Below, piece by piece: positions 7,401-14,531 of a DNA stretch of 23,674 bases (position 1 is its first letter; each line of letters begins with the position of its first letter). The stretch spans positions 1 through 23,674 of the forward strand of contig CAKPCJ010000014.1 in NCBI GenBank assembly GCA_934141575.1, written 5' to 3'. Origin of the DNA: an uncultured Bacilli bacterium (lineage in GTDB: Bacteria; Bacillota_I; Bacilli_A; RF39; UBA660). The notes under the pieces are model-generated. The model was not told where the DNA came from. It made no database searches and saw nothing but the letters and a program-made list of their open reading frames with translations. A program made the translations under genes and the position numbers.

Positions 7401-9458
7401 ATGAGAAAAAAGTATAAAGCTTCATACAATAGTTACAATATATCTCAAGAATTAATAAATAGAAGATATATTTTATTTATTTTTCTTACGGTTTTAGTAT
7501 TTGTTTTAATTTTCTCAAAACTTGTTAATTTACAAGTCGGAAAGAATGAAGAATACATTGAAAAATTAGCAACTGCATCTGTAACTTTAATAGATGGTCC
7601 ATCAACTCCACGTGGAAGAATGTATGATAGAAATGGTAAAATACTTGTGGATAATAAGGCAGTAAAAACAATTTATTATAAAAAAAGTAAAAATATTTCA
7701 TATAAAGAAGAAATTAAACTAGCTTATCAAGTGGCGGATAATATAGATGTAAATTACTCAAAATTGAGTGTAGTAGATTTAAAAAACTTTTGGATACTTA
7801 CAAATTCCAAAAAAGCAAGTTCTAGATTAACAGATTCTGAAAAAAAACAATTTAGTGAGAGAAAGTTAAGTAATGATGATATATACAAATTAAAATTTTC
7901 AAGAGTAAGTGATAGTGATATAGAATCTTATACAGAAAGAGATAAAAAAGCTATATACATATACTATTTAATGAACAATGGATATTCATATGATGAAAAA
8001 ATAATTAAAAACGAAGGCGTAACAGATAGCGAATATGCCTTTATAGCAACTAATGTATCAAAATTAAATGGATTTAATGTTAAATTGGATTGGGATAGAA
8101 TATATTTGTATGATGATACATTAAAAACTATATTTGGTAAAGTTTCAACATCATCCCAGGGCTTACCAAAAGAATTAAAAGATGATTACTTATCGCAAGG
8201 TTACTCTCTTACTGATAGAGTTGGTACTAGTTATTTAGAATATAAGTATGAAAATTACTTAAAAGGGACTAAAGCCAAATATAAAGTATCAAGCAATAAT
8301 GACTACATTTTAGTAAATGATGGCACAAGAGGAAATGATTTATACCTCACAATAGATATAGATTTGCAAAAAAAATTGGAAGAAATAATGATAGAAGAAA
8401 TGATAAATGCTAAAACAGAACCAAATACTGAATATTTCAATAAGACATTTGTAGTTATTTCTAATCCAAAAACAGGAGAAATATACGCTATGTCGGGTAA
8501 ACAAATATTGTGGGATAATCAAACTTCATCATATAAAGTTTATGATTATACGCCTGGAATAACAACTTCTCCAATAACAGTAGGTTCAGTTGTAAAAGGT
8601 GCATCTTTAACAGTTGGTTATAAAACTGGCGTTATTGATATCGGTACATCATTTGTAGATTCATGTATTAAATTAGGAGGCGTAAAAGAAAAATGCTCTT
8701 GGAGTAAAAATTTAGGAACCCTTAATGATATAACTGCAATACAATTATCTTCAAATTCATATCAATTTAGAACAGCTCTTTTAGTAGCAGGCGTAAAATA
8801 TAGTTATAATAAGAACGTTCATATAGATCCTAAATATTTTGAATTATACAGAAATACTTTTGCAGAATTTGGTTTAGGAGTAAAAACTGAAATAGATCTT
8901 CCTGTTGAAAGTACTGGATTTAAAGGAGTTAAACAGGATTCTGGATTATACTTAAATTTTTCAATAGGACAATATGATAGCTATACTCCAATTCAATTAG
9001 CACAATACATAAATACAATAGCTAATGGTGGTAATAGACTTCAAATGCACTTATTAAATAATGTTAAATCAGGAACAACAGGAGATACAATGTATACATT
9101 CGAAACGAATACATTAAATACGATTGGCCTTGATGAAAAACATATGAATAGGGTAAGAGAAGCATTTAATTCTGTTATGAAAGGAAGCCTTGGTAGAGGA
9201 TTTATGGGTGGAGCACCAAATCCATCTGGTAAAACAGGAACAAGTGAAAGCTTTTTAGATAGTGATGGAGATGGCTCAATAGATACAGAAACTATAACGA
9301 AATCTTTTATAGGATATGCACCAAGTGAAGATCCTATAATGAGTATAGTAGTAATCGCACCTGATGTTTCACATCCAAATTCATCAAATAGCTATGTAAG
9401 TAATGTACATAAAAGGATTTCTTCTAAAATTTCTAATTATTTTTTTGGCACAAATTAG
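7401..9458 (+). CDS. Class B penicillin-binding protein (PBP2-like transpeptidase)
   Basis: A 685-residue bitopic membrane protein that would cross-link peptidoglycan peptides outside the cell. A short basic cytoplasmic tail precedes one membrane segment (about residues 23-42). TPRGRMYDRNGKIL (69-82) opens the dimerisation domain. The transpeptidase motifs are in order: S396-V-V-K399 with the nucleophilic Ser, S450-S-N452, and K611-T-G-T614. The context of the first motif (VGSVVKGA) differs from the common GSTFKP form, so the call rests on all three motifs together. Just after KTGT, LDSDGDGSIDTE (619-630) resembles a calcium-binding EF-hand/dockerin loop. Subclass (elongasome PBP2 versus sporulation SpoVD) is unsettled; no PASTA domain follows, which favours PBP2. 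No SEDS partner (RodA/FtsW) is adjacent. Confidence 0.88.
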   Translation: MRKKYKASYNSYNISQELINRRYILFIFLTVLVFVLIFSKLVNLQVGKNEEYIEKLATASVTLIDGPSTPRGRMYDRNGKILVDNKAVKTIYYKKSKNISYKEEIKLAYQVADNIDVNYSKLSVVDLKNFWILTNSKKASSRLTDSEKKQFSERKLSNDDIYKLKFSRVSDSDIESYTERDKKAIYIYYLMNNGYSYDEKIIKNEGVTDSEYAFIATNVSKLNGFNVKLDWDRIYLYDDTLKTIFGKVSTSSQGLPKELKDDYLSQGYSLTDRVGTSYLEYKYENYLKGTKAKYKVSSNNDYILVNDGTRGNDLYLTIDIDLQKKLEEIMIEEMINAKTEPNTEYFNKTFVVISNPKTGEIYAMSGKQILWDNQTSSYKVYDYTPGITTSPITVGSVVKGASLTVGYKTGVIDIGTSFVDSCIKLGGVKEKCSWSKNLGTLNDITAIQLSSNSYQFRTALLVAGVKYSYNKNVHIDPKYFELYRNTFAEFGLGVKTEIDLPVESTGFKGVKQDSGLYLNFSIGQYDSYTPIQLAQYINTIANGGNRLQMHLLNNVKSGTTGDTMYTFETNTLNTIGLDEKHMNRVREAFNSVMKGSLGRGFMGGAPNPSGKTGTSESFLDSDGDGSIDTETITKSFIGYAPSEDPIMSIVVIAPDVSHPNSSNSYVSNVHKRISSKISNYFFGTN

Positions 9459-9474
9459 AAACTTATGGTATAAT
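9445..9474 (+). promoter_or_regulatory. Promoter of rpmG
   Basis: TTGGCA at 9445-9450 and TATAAT at 9469-9474 with an 18-base spacer, plus TGG directly before the -10 box (extended -10). The -35 box lies inside the end of the PBP gene. Confidence 0.65.
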
Positions 9475-9506
9475 ATTGCATGTGAACAAGAAGGAGGAGA
9501 AGAGTA

Positions 9507-9674
9507 ATGGCAAAGGCTTTAAATAGAAATGTAATTATGATGGTTTGTACTGAATGTAAAAATAAGACAAAAACAACTAGTAAAAACAAAAAAAATGATC
9601 CAGAACGTCTAGAATTAAACCATTATTGTCCAAAATGTAGAAAATCTACATTACATAGAGAAGAAAAGAAATAG
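9507..9674 (+). CDS. rpmG: 50S ribosomal protein L33, zinc-binding form
   Basis: A 55-residue ribosomal protein, short enough to be missed by ordinary ORF cut-offs. NVIMMVCTECK and YCPKCRKSTLHREEKK are diagnostic of L33. The two CxxC pairs (C14, C17, C41, C44) make it the zinc-ribbon, C-plus type; spore formers often also carry a cysteine-free copy expressed under zinc starvation. AGGAGG at 9492-9497 supports ATG 9507. It is followed after one base by the LDH-fold gene, so the two are almost certainly on one transcript. In many Firmicutes rpmG precedes secE-nusG; that context is absent here, suggesting another L33 gene may sit there. Confidence 0.93.
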   Translation: MAKALNRNVIMMVCTECKNKTKTTSKNKKNDPERLELNHYCPKCRKSTLHREEKK

Positions 9675-9675
9675 T

Positions 9676-10506
9676 ATGAATAAAATAGTTATTATTGGTT
9701 ATTCTGATACTAATAAAAATTATGCCTATTCATTGATTAACAAAAATATAAATATTGACGAAATAGTATTTATAGCTAAGAAGCAAGAAGATATGATGGA
9801 TATGAACACTACAGCTTCTTTTTTTAAATCTAATACTAAAATTAAATATGGAACTTATAAATCTTGCAAAGATGCCAATATACTAGTTGTAACAGGTAAC
9901 AAAAGTATTGATGAGCTTAGTGAAATTATAAATGGTGCAAAGGAAAATGGTTTTTCTGGAATATATTTAGTAGCAACCTCTAATATAAATGTTGATTGTT
10001 ATAATATTCTAAAATTATCACATGAACCAACAAATAAAGTTATAGGTATAGGTTCTTTAGCAGAAACAGCGTATTTGAATCATATAATTAGTGATAGATT
10101 AGAGATAAGCGTATCAAATGTTAATTCATATGTATTGGGTAATGATAAGGAATATATAATTCCATTTGATGTTTGTAATATAGGTGTGTTGAAGTTAAGT
10201 GATTGTTTTAATGATGATACTTTAGAGAGTATAAAAAAAGAATTTTTAGAGAATTTTGCTAGAAATGCATATACAGACGCATCTTCACTTTCTTATATAA
10301 CAGATGTATTATTAAATAATAGAAAAGAAATACTAACTGCATCATCTTATGATACAGAAACGGGTATATACATTAATTTGCCATCCATTATTGATAGAAA
10401 TGGTGTAAAAGAAGTAATAAATATAGATTTAAATGAATTAGATCAAAATAATTTGTATAGTTGTATTAGTTCTTTAAAAAAGCAAATTGAAAAACAAAAT
10501 TTATAG
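9676..10506 (+). CDS. Lactate-dehydrogenase-fold protein lacking catalytic residues (probable pseudoenzyme)
   Basis: A 276-residue protein whose backbone aligns along its length with L-lactate dehydrogenase. Compare NYAYSLIN, DEIVFIA, YGTYKSCKDANILVVTG, GFSGIYLVAT, and the C-terminal GIYINLPSIIDRNGV. Key residues are gone. The nucleotide-binding GxGxxG is GYSDTN (8-13), the acid after beta-2 is Ala (A34), and the mobile loop with the substrate-orienting Arg is deleted (about 13 residues after T73-G74). The Asp-x-x-Arg segment reads LAETAYLN (128-135). The GEHGDS catalytic His region reads GNDKEY (155-160). Most other lines of the frame are intact, so this is not a decaying pseudogene. It lies one base after rpmG and 11 bases before efp, implying co-expression with translation genes. 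Function unknown; ligand sensing or a structural role are guesses. Confidence 0.72.
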   Translation: MNKIVIIGYSDTNKNYAYSLINKNINIDEIVFIAKKQEDMMDMNTTASFFKSNTKIKYGTYKSCKDANILVVTGNKSIDELSEIINGAKENGFSGIYLVATSNINVDCYNILKLSHEPTNKVIGIGSLAETAYLNHIISDRLEISVSNVNSYVLGNDKEYIIPFDVCNIGVLKLSDCFNDDTLESIKKEFLENFARNAYTDASSLSYITDVLLNNRKEILTASSYDTETGIYINLPSIIDRNGVKEVINIDLNELDQNNLYSCISSLKKQIEKQNL

Positions 10507-10517
10507 GAGGTTAAGTT

Positions 10518-11075
10518 ATGATAAATGTTAATGATTTTAAAACAGGTATGACAATCATTTACGAAGGAAATCTTTATCAAGTTATAGAATTTCAACATGT
10601 AAAACCAGGTAAAGGAGCAGCATTTGTTAAAACTAAATTAAAAAATTTAAGATCAGGTGCTGTAATAGAAATAACATTTAATTCAAGTATAAAAGTAGAA
10701 CAAGCTCATATAGAAAAGTCAAAAATGCAATATCTATATGCAGAAGGTGATAAATATATATTCATGAATATGAATGATTATAATCAAGTTGAATTAACTT
10801 CAAAACAACTTGGTGATTCAGTAAAATTCTTAAAGGAAAACTTAGAAGTAGATATAGTTTTCTATGAAGGAGAATTATTAGGAATCAACTTACCTGAAAA
10901 AATAGAAATGTTAATCACAGCAACAGAACCAGCTGTAAAAGGTAATACTACAACTGGTGCACAAAAAGATGCTACACTTGAAACAGGTATGACTGTAAAA
11001 GTTCCTTTATTTATTGAAGAAGGAGAAAAAATAATAATTTCTACAAAAGATGGTAAGTATGTAAGTAGAGCTTAA
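10518..11075 (+). CDS. efp: Translation elongation factor P
   Basis: A 185-residue EF-P that relieves ribosome stalling at polyproline stretches by entering near the E site. Three OB-like beta-barrel domains are expected at this length. HVKPGKGAAFVKTKL places the modifiable Lys at K32 in the tip loop; in Bacillus this Lys carries 5-aminopentanol, and in other bacteria beta-lysine or rhamnose on Arg. The C-terminal ATLETGMTVKVPLFIEEGEKI segment is the conserved domain III signature. A strong AGGAGG at 10505-10510 overlaps the stop of the upstream LDH-fold gene, giving probable coupling. It ends the rpmG-LDH-efp unit, closed by two successive terminators. Confidence 0.96.
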   Translation: MINVNDFKTGMTIIYEGNLYQVIEFQHVKPGKGAAFVKTKLKNLRSGAVIEITFNSSIKVEQAHIEKSKMQYLYAEGDKYIFMNMNDYNQVELTSKQLGDSVKFLKENLEVDIVFYEGELLGINLPEKIEMLITATEPAVKGNTTTGAQKDATLETGMTVKVPLFIEEGEKIIISTKDGKYVSRA

Positions 11076-11087
11076 TGCTCTTTTTTT
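11067..11087 (+). terminator. Terminator of efp (proximal)
   Basis: AGAGC at 11067-11071 pairs with GCTCT at 11077-11081 around TTAAT, then T to 11087. The stop codon is in the loop. Confidence 0.75.
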
Positions 11088-11109
11088 ATAAAAACAATTA
11101 TATAAATCT

Positions 11110-11140
11110 AAAACGACAATTTATTAGTTGTCGTTTTTTT
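11110..11140 (+). terminator. Second terminator before spoIIGA
   Basis: AAAACGACAA at 11110-11119 pairs with TTGTCGTTTT at 11128-11137, loop of eight, then T. Stronger than the first. Tandem terminators insulate spoIIGA from efp read-through. Confidence 0.8.
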
Positions 11141-11145
11141 ATAAT
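11140..11145 (+). promoter_or_regulatory. Candidate -10 box of spoIIGA-sigE
   Basis: TATAAT directly after the terminator T tract, 16 bases before the start. No -35 box lies 16-18 bases upstream. TTGTCG at 11128-11133 is much too close, so an activator-dependent promoter is possible, as for Bacillus spoIIG, which needs Spo0A. Confidence 0.35.
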
Positions 11146-11161
11146 ATAAATGGGTGATAAA

Positions 11162-11953
11162 ATGAAAGTATATTGGGATTTGTTGTTCATACTTAATTTT
11201 GCATTTGATTTTATTCTACTACTTGCAGTATCACTAATATTAAGAAGACGGTGTAAATTAAAAAGATTAATATTAGGAGCACTTTTAGGAGCATTAAGTA
11301 TATTTCTTTTATTTATAAAGATAAATAGTATAGAACTTTTTACTATAAAATTACTAGTAAGTGTAATTATGTGTGTAGTTAGTTTTTCCTATAAAAATTT
11401 CAAATATTTTATGAGAAACATGATGTATTTATATATGACAAGTATAGTATTAGGCGGATTTCTATACTTATTAAATGTAGAATTTAGTTATAAGCAAAGT
11501 GGTCTTGTATTTTATCACAATGGGTTATCTATAAATTTTGTAATATTAATAATTTGTTCACCAATAATAATATATTTGTATGTAAAACAATCTCTCATGT
11601 TAAAAAACAACTATTCATCATACTACGATATAAATATATCATTAAATGGAAATGTTATTAAACTAACAGGATTTTTAGATACAGGTAATAAGCTAGTTGA
11701 ACCTATAACAAAAAGACCGATTATTCTAGTTTCAAAAGAAAAATTGAAAAATGTAGATTTTAGTAATTCATTTGAGGTTAACTACAGTTCACTAAATAAT
11801 ACTGGAAGTATTTGTTGTATAAACGCTGAGGTTATAAATGTAGTTGGATTAGGAATTAAAAAAAATATATTAATTGGAGTAAGCAATGATAATTTTTATA
11901 TTGATGGTGTAGATTGCATTTTAAATACTAAATTAATGGAGGAATTATGTTAA
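11162..11953 (+). CDS. spoIIGA: Sporulation sigma-E factor processing peptidase
   Basis: A 263-residue membrane-embedded aspartic protease that removes the pro-sequence of SigE at the septum when signalled by SpoIIR from the forespore. The N-terminal half carries about five hydrophobic segments (residues roughly 8-27, 36-53, 59-75, 86-105 and 122-141). The cytoplasmic C-terminal half holds the catalytic motif GFLDTGNKLVEP with D173-T-G. KRPIILVSKE follows as in the family. The first in-frame ATG (11150) is rejected because GGGTGAT used as the ribosome-binding site lies within it; ATG 11162 fits. It overlaps sigE by seven bases, as expected of the spoIIG operon. Confidence 0.94.
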   Translation: MKVYWDLLFILNFAFDFILLLAVSLILRRRCKLKRLILGALLGALSIFLLFIKINSIELFTIKLLVSVIMCVVSFSYKNFKYFMRNMMYLYMTSIVLGGFLYLLNVEFSYKQSGLVFYHNGLSINFVILIICSPIIIYLYVKQSLMLKNNYSSYYDINISLNGNVIKLTGFLDTGNKLVEPITKRPIILVSKEKLKNVDFSNSFEVNYSSLNNTGSICCINAEVINVVGLGIKKNILIGVSNDNFYIDGVDCILNTKLMEELC

Positions 11954-12639
11954 AGAGATTATTGAATTATATTAAGGAAATTTTAGGTTTAGATAACGTT
12001 TGCTTTTACGTAGGGAGCACTGATAAATTGCCAGAACCGCTAACTAAAGAAGAAGAAGCAAAATATGTTGAATTAGCTAGCAATGGCGATAAAAACGCAC
12101 GAGATAAACTAATAGAACATAATTTGAGATTGGTCGTTTTTCTTGCTAAAAAATATGAAAATACTAATGTAGATTTAGAAGATTTAGTCAGCATTGGGAC
12201 AATAGGACTTATAAAGGGAATAAACACATACAAAGGAGATAAAAATATAAAATTGGCAACTTATGCATCAAGATGTGTAGATAACGAAATATTAATGTAT
12301 TTAAGAAAAAATAAAAGAAAAAAGGGCGAAGTAAGTTTTGAAGATTCACTAAGTTATGATAGTGATGGAAACGAGTTAAGATTAGAAGATATTCTGGGAA
12401 CCGAAGGAGACATAGTAACTAAAAATTTAGATGACGAAACTGATAAAAAACTTTTAACAGAAGAAATAGAAAAATTAAATGGAAGAGATAAACAAATAAT
12501 GGTGTTAAGATATGGACTAATGGGATATGAGGAAATGACCCAAAAAGATGTAGCAGATTTATTAGGAATATCACAAAGTTATATATCAAGAATTGAAAAA
12601 AAGGTTATTAAAAGATTAAAAAACATAATAAAAATGTAA
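11947..12639 (+). CDS. sigE: RNA polymerase sigma-E factor precursor (mother-cell sporulation sigma)
   Basis: A 230-residue sigma-70 family factor directing early mother-cell transcription. The N-terminal pro-sequence (MLKRLLNYIKEILGL) is amphipathic and should tether the inactive form to membrane. Region 2 shows NLRLVVFLAKKYENT, LVSIGTIGLIKGINTY and KLATYASRCVDNEILMYLR. Region 4 shows REKQ-like GRDKQIMVLRYGL and the helix-turn-helix TQKDVADLLGISQSYISRIEKK. These match Bacillus SigE closely. Translation starts inside the spoIIGA end, with GGAGGA at 11938-11943. The pro-sequence up to the region equivalent to the Bacillus cleavage point is about 19-20 residues against 27. There is no obvious terminator after it, and sigG does not follow directly. 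Confidence 0.95.
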   Translation: MLKRLLNYIKEILGLDNVCFYVGSTDKLPEPLTKEEEAKYVELASNGDKNARDKLIEHNLRLVVFLAKKYENTNVDLEDLVSIGTIGLIKGINTYKGDKNIKLATYASRCVDNEILMYLRKNKRKKGEVSFEDSLSYDSDGNELRLEDILGTEGDIVTKNLDDETDKKLLTEEIEKLNGRDKQIMVLRYGLMGYEEMTQKDVADLLGISQSYISRIEKKVIKRLKNIIKM

Positions 12640-12687
12640 ACATTCAGTAAAGTTAACAAATATAAATGTTATAAAATGATTTTATAT

Positions 12688-12696
12688 TGATATAAT
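12688..12696 (+). promoter_or_regulatory. Extended -10 promoter with upstream palindrome
   Basis: TGATATAAT is an extended -10 element. Just upstream, TATAAAAT-G-ATTTTATA (12670-12686) is a 17-base perfect palindrome covering the place of the -35 box, which is otherwise not recognisable. It could be an operator or only AT-rich chance. Confidence 0.45.
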
Positions 12697-12722
12697 AATA
12701 ATAGATTTATGGAAGTGGTATT

Positions 12723-12893
12723 ATGGAACAAGATATTCTAAATATAATAAATGATAAAGAAAAAATAATAAATACAGAGATAGATGACAAAGATTTAGCC
12801 AAATTTTTAAATGACTTAGAAAAGTTGGATGAAGAGCGCTTTAAATGCAACAAATACAAAAATGAGGTAGCAACATTATTAACAAATGAATAA
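12723..12893 (+). CDS. Small acidic hypothetical protein, 56 residues
   Basis: An intact small frame with its own extended -10 promoter 26 bases upstream and its own terminator directly after the stop. GTGGT at about 12715-12719 is a modest ribosome-binding site. The protein (MEQDILNIIN..., ending ATLLTNE) is soluble, charged and helical, with one Cys (C42) and no membrane segment. I do not recognise a family. It lies between sigE and proS, in the place where sigG would start in Bacillus. A regulatory role near the sporulation sigma genes is possible but nothing in the sequence shows it. Confidence 0.6.
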   Translation: MEQDILNIINDKEKIINTEIDDKDLAKFLNDLEKLDEERFKCNKYKNEVATLLTNE

Positions 12894-12894
12894 C

Positions 12895-12921
12895 TTGCAT
12901 ATTTTTATGCAAAGTTTTTTT
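12895..12921 (+). terminator. Terminator of the 56-residue gene
   Basis: TTGCATA at 12895-12901 pairs with TATGCAA at 12906-12912 around TTTT, followed by AG and a T run. TATAAT of the next gene begins at 12930. Confidence 0.8.
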
Positions 12922-12957
12922 ATTTATAGTATAATATTTATACATGAGGAGGAATTT

Positions 12958-14391
12958 ATGGGAGATATTAAAAATAAAAATATAACATCAAGAGACGTAG
13001 ATTTTGCAAAATGGTATACGGATATTGTAAGAGCAGCTAATTTAGCTGACTATTCATCTGTTAAAGGGTGCATTGTTATTGAACCAAATGGATATGCGAT
13101 TTGGGAAAAAATGCAAGAAATATTAGATAAAGAATTTAAAAAACTAGGACATGTTAATTGCCAAATGCCATTATTAATTCCAGAAAACTTATTAAAAAAA
13201 GAAGGAGATCTAGTAGAAGGATTTGCACCTGAGGTAGCGTGGGTTACAGAAGGTGGTCAAAAAAAACTAGATGAAAGAATGGCAATAAGACCAACAAGCG
13301 AAACTTTATTTTGCGACTATTATGCAAGTCACGTTAAATCTCATAGAGATTTACCAAAACTTTATAATCAGTGGTGCAATGTATTGAGATGGGAAAAAGA
13401 AACTAGACCATTTTTAAGAAGCAGGGAATTTTTATGGCAAGAAGGACATACTATACATGCAACTAGAGAAGAAGCTGAAAAAGAAACTGACCAAATGATG
13501 GGGGTATACCATTGGTTTCACAATGAGATACTAGCAATTCCATCAATAAGAGGAAAGAAAACAGAAAAAGAAAAATTTGCAGGTGCAGAATATACTCTCA
13601 CAAACGAAGCATTAATGTATAATGGGGTGGCATTGCAAGCAGGTACATCACATTACTTCGGCCAAAAATTTTCAAAAGCATATAATGTAACATTTACAAA
13701 TAAAGAAAACAAAGAAGAATATGTATATCAAACTTCATGGGGAACTACAACTAGAATGATAGGTGGACTTATAATGGTTCATAGTGATGATTATGGATTG
13801 GTTTTACCTCCTAGAATTGCTCCAAGACAAGTTGTAATAATTCCAATAGGCTCTAGCGAAAAGGTTAATGAATTATGCAAAAAATATAATGAGTTATTAA
13901 ATGATAACAATATTACATCATACATTGACGATTCAATTAAATCTCCTGGATTTAAATTTGCAGAGGCAGAAGTAAATGGAATTCCAGTAAGAATCGAAAT
14001 TGGAGAAAGAGACTTAGAAAATAATAAAATAACATTTACAAGGCGTGATACACGTGAAAAAATAGTTGAATCATTAGAAATAGATTTAGTTAGTTACGTA
14101 AAAGATTTGTTAGAAACAATACAAAAAGATATGTACGAAAGGGCAAAAGCTAGAAGAGATGCATTAACATTTGAAGCTCATAATTTGAAAGAAATAGAAG
14201 AAATTTTAAATAAACAGCCAGGATTTATACACGCTATGTGGTGTGGAAATAAAGAATGTGAAGAAAAAATAAAAGAAATAAAAGGCTGCAAGTCTAGATG
14301 CATTCTAGAAGATGAAAAGCCAATAGACGATAAATGTGTATGCTGCGGAAAAAAGGCAAATCACCACGTTGTGTGGGGAATTCAATATTAA
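12958..14391 (+). CDS. proS: Prolyl-tRNA synthetase, archaeal/eukaryote-like type
   Basis: A 477-residue class II aminoacyl-tRNA synthetase charging tRNA-Pro. Motif 2 reads RWEKETRPFLRSREFLWQEGHT, shown here as the RWEKETRPFLR core, and motif 3 is around GLVLPPRIAPRQVV, which leads into the anticodon-binding domain (VVIIPIG). There is no bacterial-type editing insert between motifs 2 and 3. A C-terminal zinc-binding-like domain with several Cys (CGNKEC, GCKSRC, CVCCG) ends in the conserved terminal Tyr (WGIQY). These define the short type found in archaea, eukaryotes, Mollicutes and some Firmicutes. An upstream in-frame start at 12886 falls in the preceding terminator and is rejected. ATG 12958 has GAGGAGG at 12946-12952. 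TATAAT at 12930-12935 is the likely -10 box. Confidence 0.95.
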   Translation: MGDIKNKNITSRDVDFAKWYTDIVRAANLADYSSVKGCIVIEPNGYAIWEKMQEILDKEFKKLGHVNCQMPLLIPENLLKKEGDLVEGFAPEVAWVTEGGQKKLDERMAIRPTSETLFCDYYASHVKSHRDLPKLYNQWCNVLRWEKETRPFLRSREFLWQEGHTIHATREEAEKETDQMMGVYHWFHNEILAIPSIRGKKTEKEKFAGAEYTLTNEALMYNGVALQAGTSHYFGQKFSKAYNVTFTNKENKEEYVYQTSWGTTTRMIGGLIMVHSDDYGLVLPPRIAPRQVVIIPIGSSEKVNELCKKYNELLNDNNITSYIDDSIKSPGFKFAEAEVNGIPVRIEIGERDLENNKITFTRRDTREKIVESLEIDLVSYVKDLLETIQKDMYERAKARRDALTFEAHNLKEIEEILNKQPGFIHAMWCGNKECEEKIKEIKGCKSRCILEDEKPIDDKCVCCGKKANHHVVWGIQY

Positions 14392-14407
14392 TTGAATTCT
14401 TTTTTTT
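14378..14407 (+). terminator. Terminator of proS
   Basis: GAATTCAAT at 14378-14386 pairs with ATTGAATTC at 14391-14399, then eight T. The stop codon is in the loop. Confidence 0.85.
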
Positions 14408-14432
14408 GTGTCGAAATTTGTACCTTTTTGTA

Positions 14433-14460
14433 TTGTAAAATATATATTTCGTGTTATAAT
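14433..14460 (+). promoter_or_regulatory. Promoter of the propeller-like membrane protein, with longer leader
   Basis: TTGTAA at 14433-14438 and TATAAT at 14455-14460 are 16 bases apart, with TGT before the -10 box (extended -10). Upstream, TGTCGAA at 14409-14415 matches the Spo0A box consensus. The leader is about 65 bases and contains AATATCAAAA (14471-14480) facing TTTTGGTATT (14495-14504), a ten-pair stem with one G-U wobble. It is the only clearly long leader in the window. Confidence 0.5.
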
Positions 14461-14531
14461 TATCCTAGATAATATCAAAATTTTGAATATAAAGTTTTGG
14501 TATTAATAATATTTAATAAGGAGTGAAAATA

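Noticed and set aside
9431..9460. Terminator hairpin at the end of the PBP gene (TTCTAATT facing AATTAGAA)
   Set aside because: No T run follows the right arm; the loop holds the T run and the rpmG -35 box. PBP transcripts may read into rpmG.
9676..10506. Functional L-lactate or malate dehydrogenase
   Set aside because: Backbone similarity is clear, but the NAD-binding glycines, mobile loop Arg, catalytic Asp/Arg and His are missing together.
12639..12690. Terminator after sigE
   Set aside because: AACATT and AATGTT could pair weakly but no T tract follows.
12886..12957. Longer N-terminus of ProRS starting at 12886
   Set aside because: The 24 extra residues are encoded by the preceding gene's end, its terminator and the promoter; ATG 12958 has GAGGAGG.
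14523..14531. GTG start of the propeller-like gene at 14523
   Set aside because: The GTG is part of the AAGGAGTG ribosome-binding site; ATG 14532 is correctly spaced.
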